A stretch of 64,000 nt of DNA from Forficula auricularia. Taxonomy: Eukaryota; Arthropoda; Insecta; Dermaptera; Forficulidae. The translations under genes were made by a program, and so were the position numbers. Every line of letters begins with the position of its first letter. Position 1 is the stretch's first letter. Shown piece after piece: positions 44,291 to 55,705 of this stretch. The stretch spans positions 6,354,280 through 6,418,279 of the forward strand of contig JALMQS010000066.1 of the NCBI GenBank assembly GCA_024734495.1. Direction: 5' to 3'. The notes under the pieces were generated by a model, which saw only the letters and a list, made by a program, of their open reading frames with translations, ran no database searches and was not told where the DNA came from.

Positions 44291-46942
44291 GCATGCGGCA
44301 TTCGGTCGGAACAACTACCTTAAGACTCCCATCCTACAAATACATTAGACTCTAACTCAACCTTTGAAATCTCCCGATTTTCCTTCTTATTTTCAAGATA
44401 CAGTAATCAATTCTGGCTCATCGATGTTACACCTACCTACCTGGTATAACTTAATCTCGCATCAATAACATTGAAAAACAAATATATAGTAAATTTAAAG
44501 AAAATGTTAGACCAATGTTGGAAAAGACTAAAAAGACCTAAAGAGTAAAGGGGGTTTTCTAATTGTCCGATTTGAACAATCCTTTGAGTTATATTTTGAG
44601 CCGAAAACTCAAGCTTTGAATTTCATATCTCTGAGATTTACTTTTATTTTTCTCTCCTGTTTTTGACCAATGGCTTTCCCAGCACTTTTTGCCCTCTAGA
44701 GAGCACAAAAAGCGAATTTTTATTTGAAAACTTGAAGTCTAACTATAAAGTCTATCATATTATACATTGAAGGAGAATTCAATCATAAAAATATAACTCA
44801 TTTTATTGGAAATAGAAGACTTCAAAAATTCACTTTTTTTTAAAAGCAATCGAATGCAAGAAGGGGCCCCACTTTTCGTCGATGCTTCAGTTATTCTATT
44901 CTATATATGTGAAATTAAAATGTAACCAGTAATAATAATAAAAACGTATTTTATTACTGTAATCAACTAGTTTTTTCTAAAAGAATATAAAGGGTTTAAA
45001 AAAATAAACTACCTTAATAATGTAGTTTAATGCTAGCTAATATATTTCGCATTCTCTTACTATTATAATTTCTCTTTTTTCTTCTTAATAACTCATTTTG
45101 AACATTAAACCTCCAGTATAATGCTTAACCGTAAAAAGAGTAACATTTTATTTAATGGCGTAAACAAATAAAAAACGATTCAAATTCTATGGTTTTGTTC
45201 ATTAGAGACTTGGGATTGAAATATATTCATTAAAAGAGGGATCTTTTAAATTTTCAATCAAGTTACCACTTTTTTCCTAATTAAATCACCCTCTGTGCCA
45301 TTCGATGCGTTTATATCCACTTAACAAATGCGTTGACGTTAATTTTGAGCCTCGCATAAATTCAGGACCTGTTAACATTCAGACATCTTTTTCCCACATA
45401 AAAAATAAGCCGACCAAGCGAGAGACAGACAGACAGATATTGTAGACAGGTTCTCGTTTTACTTTTTAAACGAAACATTAAAAAGGTGCTTAAAGATACC
45501 GGCTTTGATTCCAAAAGACACAGATTTTTATTTCCGCTTTTATCTGAAGTATTGGATCACCCTCTTCAGAAATAGCTTTTTTCAACATTTCTAATATTAA
45601 TATTACTTAATTATAATATTAGTTAGAAGAATATACAATAGATTTTATAGAAAGCATACAAGTTTTCATCACATTTGGTTATTTATGATTTTCAAAGCCG
45701 AAAAAGTGTCTTAAAATTCAATATCTGTAGTCACGATAAATCAAAATCAGTAAATCTTAATGATGTGAGATTCAAAGCTTAAGTTACTCCATAAAGTCAC
45801 CTCAAAGTTTTGGCATTTATAATCCAACCTAGAAGTAGGTACTTCTTTTTACTTCAGGGTGTTTTTATGGTTTTCATCTTTTTCTTAAAAACAATAACTA
45901 AGGATTATTAAAACATTTTTTATCAAGAATAACACGTTCTTTGTTTATAAATTTTATAAAATGGATGATTGTAAGAGCATGATATTTGAAATGTTTTTGA
46001 AACCTAAGTTCATATCCCTGACTCCGAATGCATCTTTCAAGAACATACCTAATGCTAATAAATCTATTTAATTTAAATTTAATTAACTTTAATATTACTC
46101 TTAATTATTTTAATGTTAGTTTATTATTAATGAATTTAAATGAAATTCATGTGTTTGGTACTAAACACACAAGAATATATTATTTAATAATTTACAATAC
46201 GTATGATGTCTGTGATATTTCAAACCCATTTATGTTTATCTAATTACAATTTGATTTATAAGGTTATTTATTGGGCCAGCATGCCAAGCAATAGAATATG
46301 TATCAATAAATGCATTAAATAGTAAATTAGTAGTTAGGATATAGTAAGTCTCTATTAGAAAGCCCATCAATAGAATTATAAAAGTGCATGTTAATTATTT
46401 TAAATAGGTATTTATAAGATTGATGTTCATTCATAAAAAAAAGTTGCAACTTTTATTCAGGTTCGATTCGTTCAATAAACCTGTATTAATTATTTATTAT
46501 TTATTTATGAATAAATAAATAAATTATTACAATATAAAAATTAGTATTTGAGAAAAAATGTATGCATTGCTAATTGTATTTGAATAGATACAATAATTTC
46601 TTTTAATAAATTATTAGCTTATGCATGTAACAAACCTACTCCACCAGGCTTATAGCCAGGAATTATATTCTCCAGAAGAGAGGGGTGATTCTTTCGTCTG
46701 GAGAGAATTAACTTTTTACAGTGTTAATTGTCATAAATTTGTATTAAAAAACACATAAAAATCAGAGGCAAAAGTGAAGTTTTGAAGTCACGGTACACTC
46801 TAAGAAAATTTTAGTGAACTTGTGCAAACAAATCGTAAGAAGTAGGCCGAATTTCCACTCATTAGCCCCGTTCATAGCTCATGTCCTCCAAGAGACACTG
46901 CCTAGTGTACGGATGTTTTTTAAAGATTTATGAATAAGTGGT
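44291..46942. other. AT-rich DNA, no gene seen
   Basis: Around 45490-45590 (minus) a ctgaagagggtgatcca string may be a very degraded Penelope-type tail. Frames at 46028-46243 and elsewhere are low in complexity. Nothing is supported. Confidence 0.4.
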
Positions 46943-47100
46943 AGCTAAAAGAGGAGCCAATAGAGCAGTGGCTAAGGCGCTTGACTTTGGGATCGAATCT
47001 CGCCTTATTCAAAACAGTTTTAATCTTTATAAAAAATGCAAGGGGCTTCATTAATCCAGGTGAAGGGAACGAGAAACCACCCATGTGAAAAATTTCAAAA
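46943..47100 (+). repeat. tRNA-derived SINE head (family S3)
   Basis: gagcagtggctaaggcgctt (A box) is followed by gggatcgaatctcgcc (B box) after a short gap. Then comes a body with ccaggtgaagggaacgagaa. It resembles a tRNA-Leu/Ser-like head but lacks a closed acceptor stem. Confidence 0.6.
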
Positions 47101-47239
47101 TTACAATCGAGAAGATACTCTCCATAGTATTGGCAGACGCTCGGGATCGAGTATGGCTCTTGAAAAGCAAAGTGGATAAAAAAATCAAATTCAAAGAAGC
47201 AATCGTTTATACTATTGTAAGTGAATGTAAAACATTCAG
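47101..47239. other. Short anonymous stretch
   Basis: May be the body of the SINE at 46943; not resolved. Confidence 0.3.
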
Positions 47240-47872
47240 CAGTTTTTTTAAAATTTTAAATGGTAGTTTTTTTATTTATTTATCCAAATATTTAGGAAAT
47301 TTTGTGTAATATTCCTTCTTCAGTGGACATTGTTTTAGGAACCACAGTCTATTTTTCATCTTGATTTGTTTCGTGTATACATTTTGTAGTTTCCTCTTGA
47401 TATGTCTCTCCTCCACTGTATTCATCGTTTAGTTGATAAGCTTGGTTAATATCTCGATTTACGGTGGTGCTGATGATTCTTATAAGTATTAAATGAAAGG
47501 CTTATTTTTCAGCAGTTTTTTTAAATTTTAAATTGTGTTTTTTTTTTTACTTATTTATCCAAATATTTCGGAAATTTTGTGAAATATTCCTTCTTCGGTG
47601 GACATTGTTTTATAAATACAGTGGAGGAGAGACATATCAAGAGGAAACTACAAAATGAATACACGAAACTAATCAAGATGAAAAATAGACTGTGGTTCCT
47701 AAAACAATGTCCACTGAAGAAGGAACATTACACAAAATTTCCGAAATATTTGGATAAATAAATAAAAATAAAAAAAACACCATTTAAAATTTAAAAAAAA
47801 ACTGCTGAAAAATAAGTCTTTCATTAAAACTAATAAGAATCATCAGCACCACCGTGAATCGAGGTAAAACAT
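47240..47872. mobile_element. Three-part foldback of Penelope-type tails
   Basis: One unit (cagtggaggagagacatatc, aagatgaaaaatagactgtg, ccactgaagaaggaacatta, ending ctgctgaaaaataagtcttt) lies on the plus strand at about 47617-47872. Its reverse complement is present twice to the left: once nearly full length (47240-47470) and once as a truncated copy (47511-47600). The right pair forms a hairpin with arms around 47455-47600 and 47700-47870. A 60-codon frame at 47579-47761 crosses the unit; its part ERHIKRKLQNEYTKL could be the end of an element ORF but is unrecognised. Confidence 0.7.
47708..47756 (+). ncRNA. Hammerhead ribozyme-like motif with covarying stem III
   Basis: UGUCCA, core CUGAAGA, extra A, stem II GGAA/UUCC with a long loop, then GAAAU-AUU and UGGAUA. 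Stem I is UGUCCA with UGGAUA: six pairs including one G-U. Stem III is A15.1-U16.1 and U15.2-A16.2, where other loci have C-G at the second pair. The cleavage triplet would be AUU. In the left copies the core is damaged (CCGAAGA near 47590; UAAA in place of GAAA near 47300). Confidence 0.55.
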
Positions 47873-48274
47873 TCAGCCGAATACAACAGGGGTTCACGAT
47901 TCGTTATTTTTGATATCCTTGCTCATCATTTTATAAGCAACCAAAATATGGTAGTTTTTGCCTAAAGTACTCACATTAAGCTACTTTCATGAATATCTAC
48001 AAATTTTCACGTCACTTTAGAGTCTAAACTTTTTTGTAATGACAACCTTACTTCCGTAGCAAAAGATTCGACATATAAATTGGCTTTCTATTCAGGATCA
48101 CCCGCACAACCACTCAACTTGTTATTCTACACAAGGCTCAAATTTGTCCCTGTCCTTAATGTGGCTTGAATCTCTGAAGAACGGCCTACAAGCATTCTCT
48201 TGCCTCTCTAGATGCGATTCAGACTAATGTCTGACTAATTAATAGGAATTCCAGCTTCCAGCCTTATATGTAGC
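47873..48274. other. AT-rich DNA, possible upstream LINE debris
   Basis: 48130-48274 is less AT-rich and may be more of the LINE at 48275, but I cannot align it. Confidence 0.35.
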
Positions 48275-48660
48275 TCACTCGACTCTCAGGCCAGTCTAGT
48301 CTCTATCCCTTTTATATACCTAGATATTACTATGGCGTTTGTTCTAACGAGATAAAATAACTAATTTCTTGAAAGTCTCATTTGAGTGAAACACACACGA
48401 TTTTCAAACATTCAACACTCTTCAAGATCAAAGTAGATTCAAATAAAACATAAATGCATTCATCAACTCGTTAATTCGTATAACTTCTAGCGTCTGGAAC
48501 TCTCTTACCCCGAATCCATCTTTCCAGCCATACCATATAACCATTCAAGACTTGCACTCACAGGTACCTTCAGCTCCATCCAGATCCCTGATATTTCTTT
48601 GTCTTCTTTTTCTTTCCACGATACATCTTCTTGCATCAATATTATTTAAACAAAAAATAA
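48275..48660 (+). mobile_element. LINE 3' end (Jockey/CR1-type), degraded
   Basis: Successive frames of the plus strand read a version of SLSLFYxxRYYYGVCSNEIK (48295-48355). Then come NAFINSLIRITSSVWNSL (about 48450-48502) and FKTCTHRYLQLHPDP with TGA at 48589-48591. This order is that of the C-terminal part of insect non-LTR reverse transcriptase ORFs. Several frameshifts break it. The 3' UTR ends in cttgcatcaatattatttaa and an A-rich run. It is the same family as 5410, 29318 and 61711. Confidence 0.7.
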
Positions 48661-49449
48661 ATAATTTTTCACTTTAGAGGGGACATATATGCTACTAGCG
48701 ACTTTGGAGTATCAAAATACAAATTAAAATAAGACATGTTCACTACTAGCTTCATGTTTTGCTTTTAGACACACTATAGCCTGAGGCATTTTGCGGTGCA
48801 CCTAGAGTTGAAATAGAAATATTTATTAGGCAGGCATACTTCGAAGTATCAAGAAGAGAATGTAATTCAAACGCATATAGCTTTCATTTATAAAAAAAAA
48901 TGAAATTAATAATCAATATGTGCGACATTTTCAGAATTTAATAATAATAAAAAAGAAGAGCAAATTGAATGAATAATACGCGCTCGCCGCCCACGAATGG
49001 TGTTATCAAACGACGGTGATGATGACGTCCACGTCCCTACCACGTTGATGTCATGAAGAATTAATTTGGATTGGACACCTGTACAATCCGTGATAGAAAA
49101 ACACGATAACATAGGCGACCATCACGGGAATATTAATTGCAAATTTAGAAATATCGTTCCTTTTACACGACATATATGGCTCGGTATCCTTAAAGGGTAA
49201 AACAGTTAAGAGGAATAATTCTCATATAAAAGTTCACTTTGCCTGGAGAAGCAGATTCGAAATCATGAGATTGTCTTTTATTAAATTTGAACTGTTATCA
49301 ATAATTTTTATTGCATGTCTGGATGGTTGTTTGTATTGGGGTACCATATTTACCAGCTTGGACTATTTATATTAAATGGTGTATGCAGAGCTTTTATTAA
49401 TTATTTGTTAAAATATATATTTTTATATAGATATGAATATTAATTACAG
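48661..49449. other. AT-rich DNA, no gene seen
   Basis: 48960-49110 has a less AT-biased patch (cgcgctcgccgcccac) with a 68-codon minus frame but no support for coding. Confidence 0.4.
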
Positions 49450-49537
49450 TAAATAAAAACTGATAAGTGAATTAAGTGGATATTGATGAGGCAGTCCAAA
49501 AAAGAAGAAGATAATTTACACTATCTTTTTATTCATA

Positions 49538-49579
49538 AAACCGACGTTTCGGAGGCTATTCCCTCCTTCTTCAGGGTTT
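49538..49579 (-). ncRNA. Hammerhead ribozyme-like motif (left arm)
   Basis: Minus strand: AAACC, CUGAAGA, extra A, stem II GGAGG/CCUCC, GAAAC-GUC, GGUUU. Stem I AAACC/GGUUU is perfect. Stem III is the minimal AC/GU pair with no loop. This matches the small hammerhead variants that have been linked to Penelope-like elements and reported to work as dimers. Confidence 0.6.
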
Positions 49580-49592
49580 AGGTTTATTCCCT

Positions 49593-49633
49593 AAACCCTG
49601 AAGAAGGAGGAAAAGCCTCCGAAACGTCGGTTT
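49593..49633 (+). ncRNA. Hammerhead ribozyme-like motif (right arm)
   Basis: Same structure as the left arm with a different stem II loop (AAAAG). All core bases are intact. Transcription through the palindrome would place one motif and the complement of the other in one RNA. Confidence 0.6.
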
Positions 49634-49865
49634 TATGAATAAAAAGATAGTGTAAATTATCTTCTTCTTTTTTTGGACTGCCTCATCAATATCCACTTAA
49701 ATAAAAACTTATTTTTTGAGCCTCCTCTCGCCTCGCCTCTGGCTCAATGTTTAGATTTAAAATCATTTGAACAGGAAATTTTTTAATGATGAAGATTTAA
49801 TCTGAGTAAAATTTTTATACCTTATACATGTATGAAATATTTGTCAGATTTGGTTTCCCCTCGAA

Positions 49866-49985
49866 AGACAGGCTGGATTGCTTTTCGGCATTTGGATTCA
49901 ATTCCCAAGGAAGAATTTTATTTAGCTGGCTGTTAGATATTGTCCTCTAATTTAACAATAGGAGGATGCAGTTTTGGTGTTTACA
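49866..49985 (+). repeat. SINE family S1 copy
   Basis: aggctggattgcttttcggc then tttggattcaattcccaagg (B box), as in the family. Confidence 0.5.
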
Positions 49986-50470
49986 AGATTAATTATAATA
50001 TATGTTTTGAATTTTCAGTTTATTTATACATATTTATATGCAAATGTAGTTGACAATCATTTAACAGGCACAGTCGAATGAATAAATCTTAAATCTTGTA
50101 ACTGAAATTCTTATTTCTTAAAACTTGAATCCTAAATACATGAATGTTATAACTTTTAACAAAAATTGTTTAGTTGCATGTTTCCAAGCAAGTGGGTAGC
50201 TAAGTAAATTAAAAATGCCTTGTTTGCATCTATTTCTCCGAGCAGAGGGTTTTGGCCTTTTAGAAGCTTCTATTTTAATAACAAATGTATTCTTATAAGA
50301 ATTATTATATTATGACTCCCTAAGCATTTTTCTGGATTCCCACGCTATTTATTTTACACCATCAAATAAAGGAACAAGCAAAAACAATATTCCTGTAAGT
50401 AGCTAATGTTTTATTCAAAGTTTGTGAAAAAAAACTTCGGTTTCATCCAATAATTAAGGTTATGTTCAGC
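49986..50470. other. AT-rich DNA, nothing recognised
   Basis: No coding or repeat signal. Confidence 0.45.
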
Positions 50471-50525
50471 CTCTCGAGAATGGAATCCGAATGCCAAAAA
50501 TAGCAATCCAGACCAATAGACTACT
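50471..50525 (-). repeat. SINE family S1 fragment, inverted
   Basis: On the minus strand, ctggattgctatttttggca followed by ttcggattccattctcgaga matches the S1 head at 51121-51165. Confidence 0.5.
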
Positions 50526-51108
50526 GTGTGTACTGTGTTAGGAGGTCATAAATATGTTCCTAAAGATATTAATTTCATTTGTAAAATTTTGTGGACCTAT
50601 GCTTATAAATTTAAACTCATATCCATTCTATATTATTTAAATAAACATTGTTTAAGTGTTGCACATTTTAAATTTTAGTCTGCTTCTATCTGCAAATTGA
50701 ATATTTATATTCAATTTGGGAATAGTAATTTCAATGCTCTTCGATTCTTGAAGAATTTAAAAACCTCAACTATATTTAATAAAACTATAAATACAATGGA
50801 ATTATCACACTACTTTTTTGTATATTAAAATAATATAAGTTTTATTAGGAACTGTAACTCTTCTATACTATTGTAGGGAAAAAAGTTTTTTTTAGTAAGA
50901 CGGAAAGCTAAACAAGGCTTTTGAGAGTTTTTGGTAATTCGTCTCATCCCTGTGGTAACCAAACATAAAATAATTAAATAAACTATATGACAGGGTTATG
51001 TGATTAAATTTAGAAAGACCTCAAAATCTTACAAATGATTAAATCTTTGATTAAAATATTTAGTGCACACACACTCATATGTCAGATATATCATAAATCC
51101 ATCTTAAA
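50526..51108. other. AT-rich DNA, nothing recognised
   Basis: No coding or repeat signal. Confidence 0.45.
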
Positions 51109-51240
51109 GCTAAGCCAGTTGGCCCGGATTTCTATTTCTTGGCACTCAGGTTCGATTTTCGAGAGGGTGCACAAAACCCGTCAGAGATGTAAGACAACTC
51201 TGATTTAAGAGATGACACTCTCTCCTTAGAAATTTCAAAG
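51109..51240 (+). repeat. SINE family S1 copy
   Basis: The A box gctaagccagttggcccgg at 51109 and the B box aggttcgattttcg at 51148 are both clear. The body has cccgtcagagatgtaa and ends agatgacactctctcc. Confidence 0.65.
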
Positions 51241-51708
51241 CCTTGTTTCTATCGGCAATTTCAACTTTTATAGAAAACAATTTTACTACTATTCATCGCA
51301 AAATCATGGAAAGTACTAGACGCTTTACTTTCAAATGCATTCGGTCTATTTTTCGTCTTGAGTGAATTTTTCATTTGTAGTTGGTAACGCAAGTAGTTAT
51401 TGTTCAAAAAACAGACGAGTGAAATACCGAGTAATTCTCATTACCCCGGTGGCCACCATTTCCCGGTCTCCCATATTTCAATTTCAATGTTCTAATATTT
51501 TACAGTGGTAGTCAAATATACCGAGGTCAATAAGGTCAAACCTTCGAAACTATACTCTCTAACAAATAAATTATATTCGTTATATACCTATTGGGAACCT
51601 TGCTTGGTGGGGGCGTGACTTATTTTTAGCCCACAGTGGCTAGTTTCAATTTAGACCACCGATAGCGTATCGGAATTCTCAGGTTCCTAATATATATAAA
51701 TATATATT
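51241..51708. other. Anonymous DNA with a tail relic
   Basis: 51518-51580 contains aataaggtcaaaccttcgaa then actatactc. It is homologous to the 35631-35680 motif but lacks a usable core. The rest is anonymous. Confidence 0.4.
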
Positions 51709-51775
51709 TAATTTATGAAGGGGTTAAAATAAGAGACGTGCAGCTTTTATTTATTTATTTTTTTATTTATGAACT

Positions 51776-51820
51776 CCCTCTAACGTTTCGGTTATTGGTT
51801 GTAGCCATCTTCAGAGCGGG
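51776..51820 (-). ncRNA. Hammerhead ribozyme-like motif (left outer arm)
   Basis: Minus strand: CCCGCU, CUGAAGA, extra U, a stem II of GGCUA with UAACC (one mismatch), GAAACGUU, AGAGGG. Stem I has five of six pairs. Confidence 0.5.
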
Positions 51821-52046
51821 AATTTGTCAATATTTATATATATAAAAAAAAATTTGGATACACCAGTCATCAGATAAAACTATATACAAGAAATATACAT
51901 ATGATATACACAAAACTATATACAGGGTGTTCGCCAAAAGCCAAAAGATGTAATACTCACTTTGCATTTCATCTTAAACAGAAAAAGACAATAATAGTCT
52001 TAAAAGTATTACATCATTTGGCCTTTTGGCGAACACCCTGTATATA

Positions 52047-52322
52047 CAGGAATTATTTAACGGGTTATAGTGGTGTTTCACAAAGAGGAAATAAAATTAA
52101 AAAATTAAAAAATCTTTTGAATTATTTTGGAGATTTTTTATTTATCTCTATACATGTTTCGGGCTATGAACCCTTCATCGGGAGGTTTAACAGTTTTCAT
52201 AGCCTCTGAAATATGTATAGAGATAAATAAAAAAATCTCCAAAATAATTTAAAAGATTTTTTAATTGTTTAATTTTATTTCCTCTTTGTGAAACACCACT
52301 ATAACCCGTTAAATAATTCCTG
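52047..52322. repeat. Inner hairpin with damaged motif
   Basis: Arms ggaattatttaacgggttat and complement, about 120 bp each. On the minus strand near 52150-52180 a motif CCGAUGA, stem GGG/CCC and GAAACAUGU has the second core base mutated (U to C). The other arm keeps only gcctctgaaatatgt. Confidence 0.6.
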
Positions 52323-52419
52323 TGTTTAATATGTTTCACTATAAACCAACACCGCTTTCCCTAAACCCTGTATAAAGTTTTGTATATATCATATGTATAT
52401 TTCTTGTATATAGTTTTAT

Positions 52420-52576
52420 CCGAGGGGTCAACCGCGACCTAAAATCGTGTATATCTACTTCCACTTCCACTTGCATTTCCAAGTAGAAGACAATAGATGA
52501 CAATAGATTATCTAATGAATTCCAAATAATTCCAAAGACGGGGTACACCTGATTCCAATCGCAGTTCACCCCTCGG
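52420..52576. mobile_element. Short TIR element inserted in a palindrome arm
   Basis: Ends ccgaggggtcaaccgcga and tcgcagttcacccctcgg match the element at 37223-37449. The internal array is reduced to a few acttcca / ttccaa units. The opposite palindrome arm (near 51870-51880) shows the uninterrupted sequence, giving an internal empty site. The duplicated target seems to be ttat, with the element ending ...ccctcggta. Confidence 0.7.
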
Positions 52577-52633
52577 TATTATCCAATGACTGGTGTATCC
52601 ATAATTTTTTTTTTATATAAATATTGACAAATT

Positions 52634-52678
52634 CCTGCTCTGAAGATGGCTACAACCAATAGCCGAAACGTTAGCGGG
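52634..52678 (+). ncRNA. Hammerhead ribozyme-like motif (right outer arm)
   Basis: CCUGCU, CUGAAGA, extra U, stem II GGCUA/UAGCC, GAAACGUU, AGCGGG. Stem I makes six pairs including one U-G. The core is intact. Confidence 0.55.
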
Positions 52679-52779
52679 AGTTCATAAATAAAAAATAAAT
52701 AAATAAAAGCTCCACAACTCTTATTTTAACCCCTTCATAAATTAATACAGCTACAGCTATAAAGAATTCCTAAAATAAA

Positions 52780-52850
52780 TCAATATATGTTTGTTTATTT
52801 GCATCAAGCAGAGGATAACTTCATTGATTTCTCTTCATAAATATCCCGAC
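52780..52850 (-). repeat. Half of the 3175-type hairpin
   Basis: tatttgcatcaagcagagga then ttcattgatttctcttcat match one arm of 3175-3285. Confidence 0.55.
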
Positions 52851-53796
52851 TGTGAATAAACCACATCTGACCGGTATAATACGTATTCGATGGATTACCG
52901 TTGGCGTTTCTTGCTCTCGATTCCGATATTCCATCATCAGATTGTGAAGAGGTTGTGTCCGCACCCTTTTAGCTTCACTTAAACAAACACTAGATTTGAA
53001 AAGAAATTCTCATCCTTGTGAATCTCATGAAGTATTCAAGTGGCTCTCTATACATGAGTTATTGTTTGTTTGTCTGTTCATTTCCATTTTCCTATTTTAA
53101 TTACTAGTGGTTAACATTTAATTGTCTCTACAATTTTTTATGGTTGCTTTATTAAAATTTATATAGTACGTAATAGAATAATTACAGTCATGAATTTATG
53201 TTAAGCAATTATTTCAAGTCTCGCTCATATTCACTGCCCCCTCCACTTGCCGGCACCTTCAACCCTCAGCTTTTAAATTATTTTATCATTTCGCTAAAGA
53301 ATGAATGAGAAAATAAAAAAAAATTAAAAAAACATTAAAAATAACAAAATGATCAGATTTTTTAATTAGGAACTTTGGTTTGTCAAGCAAAAGATGTAGC
53401 TTATTCTTTTATTCTAAATAGAGTATGACGTGTTTAGTTCACATTACTGAATTTAATGATAAACGATCATCAAAATGAAATAATTAAAACCAATATTAAA
53501 AATTAATTCAATTAAAAGAAAATTAATTTATTTGTATTCTGATTTTGAAAAATGCAGAATCTGAACTTATGACCTTCAGTTTTTAAATCTTTAGAAACAA
53601 ATTTTTATACTTTTTTTATAGACATGCAATATTTATAGGCAACCGTTTTTTAGAGACTAAATTTAAAAAGAAAATGGGTACTTATGGTGGACCAATTGAA
53701 CCAAAACCTTGCTAATAAATCTAAGGTTTATAACTAACTTAAATTAGAAATTTTGTTTCTCTAAAATTTAGGGTTTCTTTGCATACAATTTATTAC
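52851..53796. other. AT-rich DNA, no gene seen
   Basis: No coding or repeat signal that I can defend. Confidence 0.45.
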
Positions 53797-53896
53797 CCGA
53801 CTTCAAAAAAGGAGGGGGGTTCTCAATTCGACTGATTTTTTTTTGTCTATGTTAGCTGATATCTTCGCCAATTGTGAAGCGATTTTGATGATTTTT

Positions 53897-54641
53897 TAAC
53901 CGACTTCAAAAAAGGAGGAGGTTCTCTATTCGACTGAATTTTTTTTTTTTTTTTTTTTGTGCCTCATTTTTGTTACCTCATATCTCCGCCAATTGTCAAC
54001 CGATTTTGAAATTTTTTTTGCATTGGGTCCAGTCTAGCTTCCGATTGGTCCCATTTTTTTTTTCGTTTTTTTTCATAGGTATTAGACCTTTTTTATTAGG
54101 TTAGTTTAGACCTAACCTCTTTGTTTATGAACCGATTTCGATGGTTCTTTTTTTATCCGATAGGGGGTGTCTTAGGGATGGTGTCATATTAATTTGGTCA
54201 AGTTCTGATGATATGATCACTATTAATAACATCACTAAAAAGAGAAAAATAAAAATAATTTTTAAGAAAAAATAAAAACCGACTTCAAAAAATTAAATTC
54301 AACAAATAAAATACACTAAAAGGTATAAAATAATTATTATCTTATTTAGTTACAACTAAACGACGAAATATTAACATGAAATTACTTTTTGAAGTTGGTG
54401 CCAAACATATACCTTTTATGAATCGCACTCGACGGATCTTACTTAGTACGTTTGGCGGGTACGCTCGCTTATAAATATAGTTTGTTTGGTACCGACTTCA
54501 AAAAGTAATTTCATGTTAATATTTCGTCGTTTAGTTGTAACTAAATAAGATAATAATTATTTTATACCTTTTAGTGTATTTTATTTGTTGAATTTAATTT
54601 TTTGAAGTCGGTTTTTATTTTTTCTTAAAAATTATTTTTAT
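53897..54641 (-). mobile_element. GACTTC foldback element, copy 3 (nested)
   Basis: Starts aaccgacttcaaaaaagg and ends with the palindromic part (54282-54615) and an A/T-rich edge. It interrupts copy 4, whose two halves join logically when it is removed. It lacks about 200 bp of the long part present in copies 2 and 4, including the conserved short frame (a jump near 54220). Confidence 0.7.
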
Positions 54642-55439
54642 TTTGCATTCGGTTCAGTCTAGTTTCCGATTGGTAAAAATATAAATTTCATTGGTATTGG
54701 ACCTTTTTTGTTATGTTTGTTCAGGCATAACTTCTTTGTTTATGAACCGATTTTAATGATTCTTTCTGCGTTTGGATCAGTATAGCTCCAAGATAGTCAA
54801 GATACCTAACTATTTATTTATTTTATGTATGTTCAGCGAGAACTTTTTGCCAAGAGGACCGATTTCGATGCTTCTTTTTTTATTGGAAAGGGAGTACCTT
54901 AGGGGTGGTCCCATATTAATTTAGTCAAGTTCTGATGATATGATCAATGACGAAATAACGTAAATCTCCAATTCTTATGAGCAAATAATTGAAATTATAA
55001 TAAATAAAATCTTTTATAAAAAATCTTAAAACATTCATTTAAAACCCGCAAACGTTTCGAGAGAATTTCTCTATTTATGAATTTAATTTTATTATCATTT
55101 CCTGATTCATTCGCCCGACGCTTTTTCTTACAAGATTCATGCAAGGTATATTAAGTCACTATTAATAACATCACTAAAAAGATAAAAATATAAATAATTT
55201 TTATAAAAAAAATAAAACCGACTTCAAAAAGATTAAATGCAACAAATAAAATAATAAGAACTCAAAAATAAAATAAAATACACTAAAAGGTATAAAATAA
55301 TTATCTAATTTAGTTACAACTAAACGACGAAATATTAACATGAAATCACTTTTTGAAGTCGGTGCTAAACAAACGATATAAGCGAGCGTAATCGTCAAAC
55401 GTACTAAGTAAGATCCGTCGAGTTCGATTCATAAAATGT

Positions 55440-55705
55440 ATATTAAATACATTTTATAATTTTCCTCATTAATATATCAAAGAATAATTGATACGTCAAC
55501 GAGAATTATTTTGACCGCGCTGATTTGAAAAAGATATTTTTATCTCGCGAGACTACTTATATTAATGAGGAAAATTATAAAATTTATTTGATATCATTAT
55601 TTCAAGTTAGAAATATATAAGTTCAAATATTATTTTCACTCAATATTTGACAAAAATTCCCTACATTAGATTCGCGATTGAATCAAATGTAGAAAACATT
55701 CGGTT
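55440..55705. mobile_element. Hairpin insertion inside copy 4 loop
   Basis: Contains inverted arms ttttataattttcctcatta (55449) and its complement (55566-55585) with a centre holding cgtcaacgagaat and tctcgcgagact. The remainder up to about 55705 has no match elsewhere in the window. Confidence 0.55.

Larger units (their letters stand above)
49450..49709. mobile_element. Perfect palindrome of two Penelope-type tails
   Basis: Arms from aagtggatattgatgaggca (49474) to its complement (ending 49699) meet at a loop of about 10 bp near 49581-49590. A 12-bp string taaataaaaact occurs just outside both ends (49450-49461 and 49698-49709) and may be a target duplication, with 11 unexplained bases after the left one. 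Both arms carry an intact hammerhead-like motif. Single copies of the same tail are at 40691 and 58005. Confidence 0.8.
51709..52744. mobile_element. Nested palindromes with Penelope-type tails
   Basis: The outer arms (about 51709-51900 and 52576-52744) carry gaaggggttaaaataagag ends, a hammerhead-like motif each, and gatacaccagtcat inner edges. Inside lie two further complete hairpins: 51918-52043 (gtgttcgccaaaagccaaaa arms) and 52047-52322 (ggaattatttaacgggttat arms around a damaged motif). A 157-bp TIR element sits in the right outer arm. The whole can be read as successive palindromic insertions, one inside another. Confidence 0.75.

Noticed and set aside
45490..45590. Further Penelope-type tail
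   Set aside because: Only a ctgaagagg string is similar; stem II and the GAAA element are not in place.
55201..55398. Hydrophobic frames here and at 55647-55886 and 13098-13488
   Set aside because: They translate the palindromic arms of the GACTTC element in both directions and repeat the same phrase.
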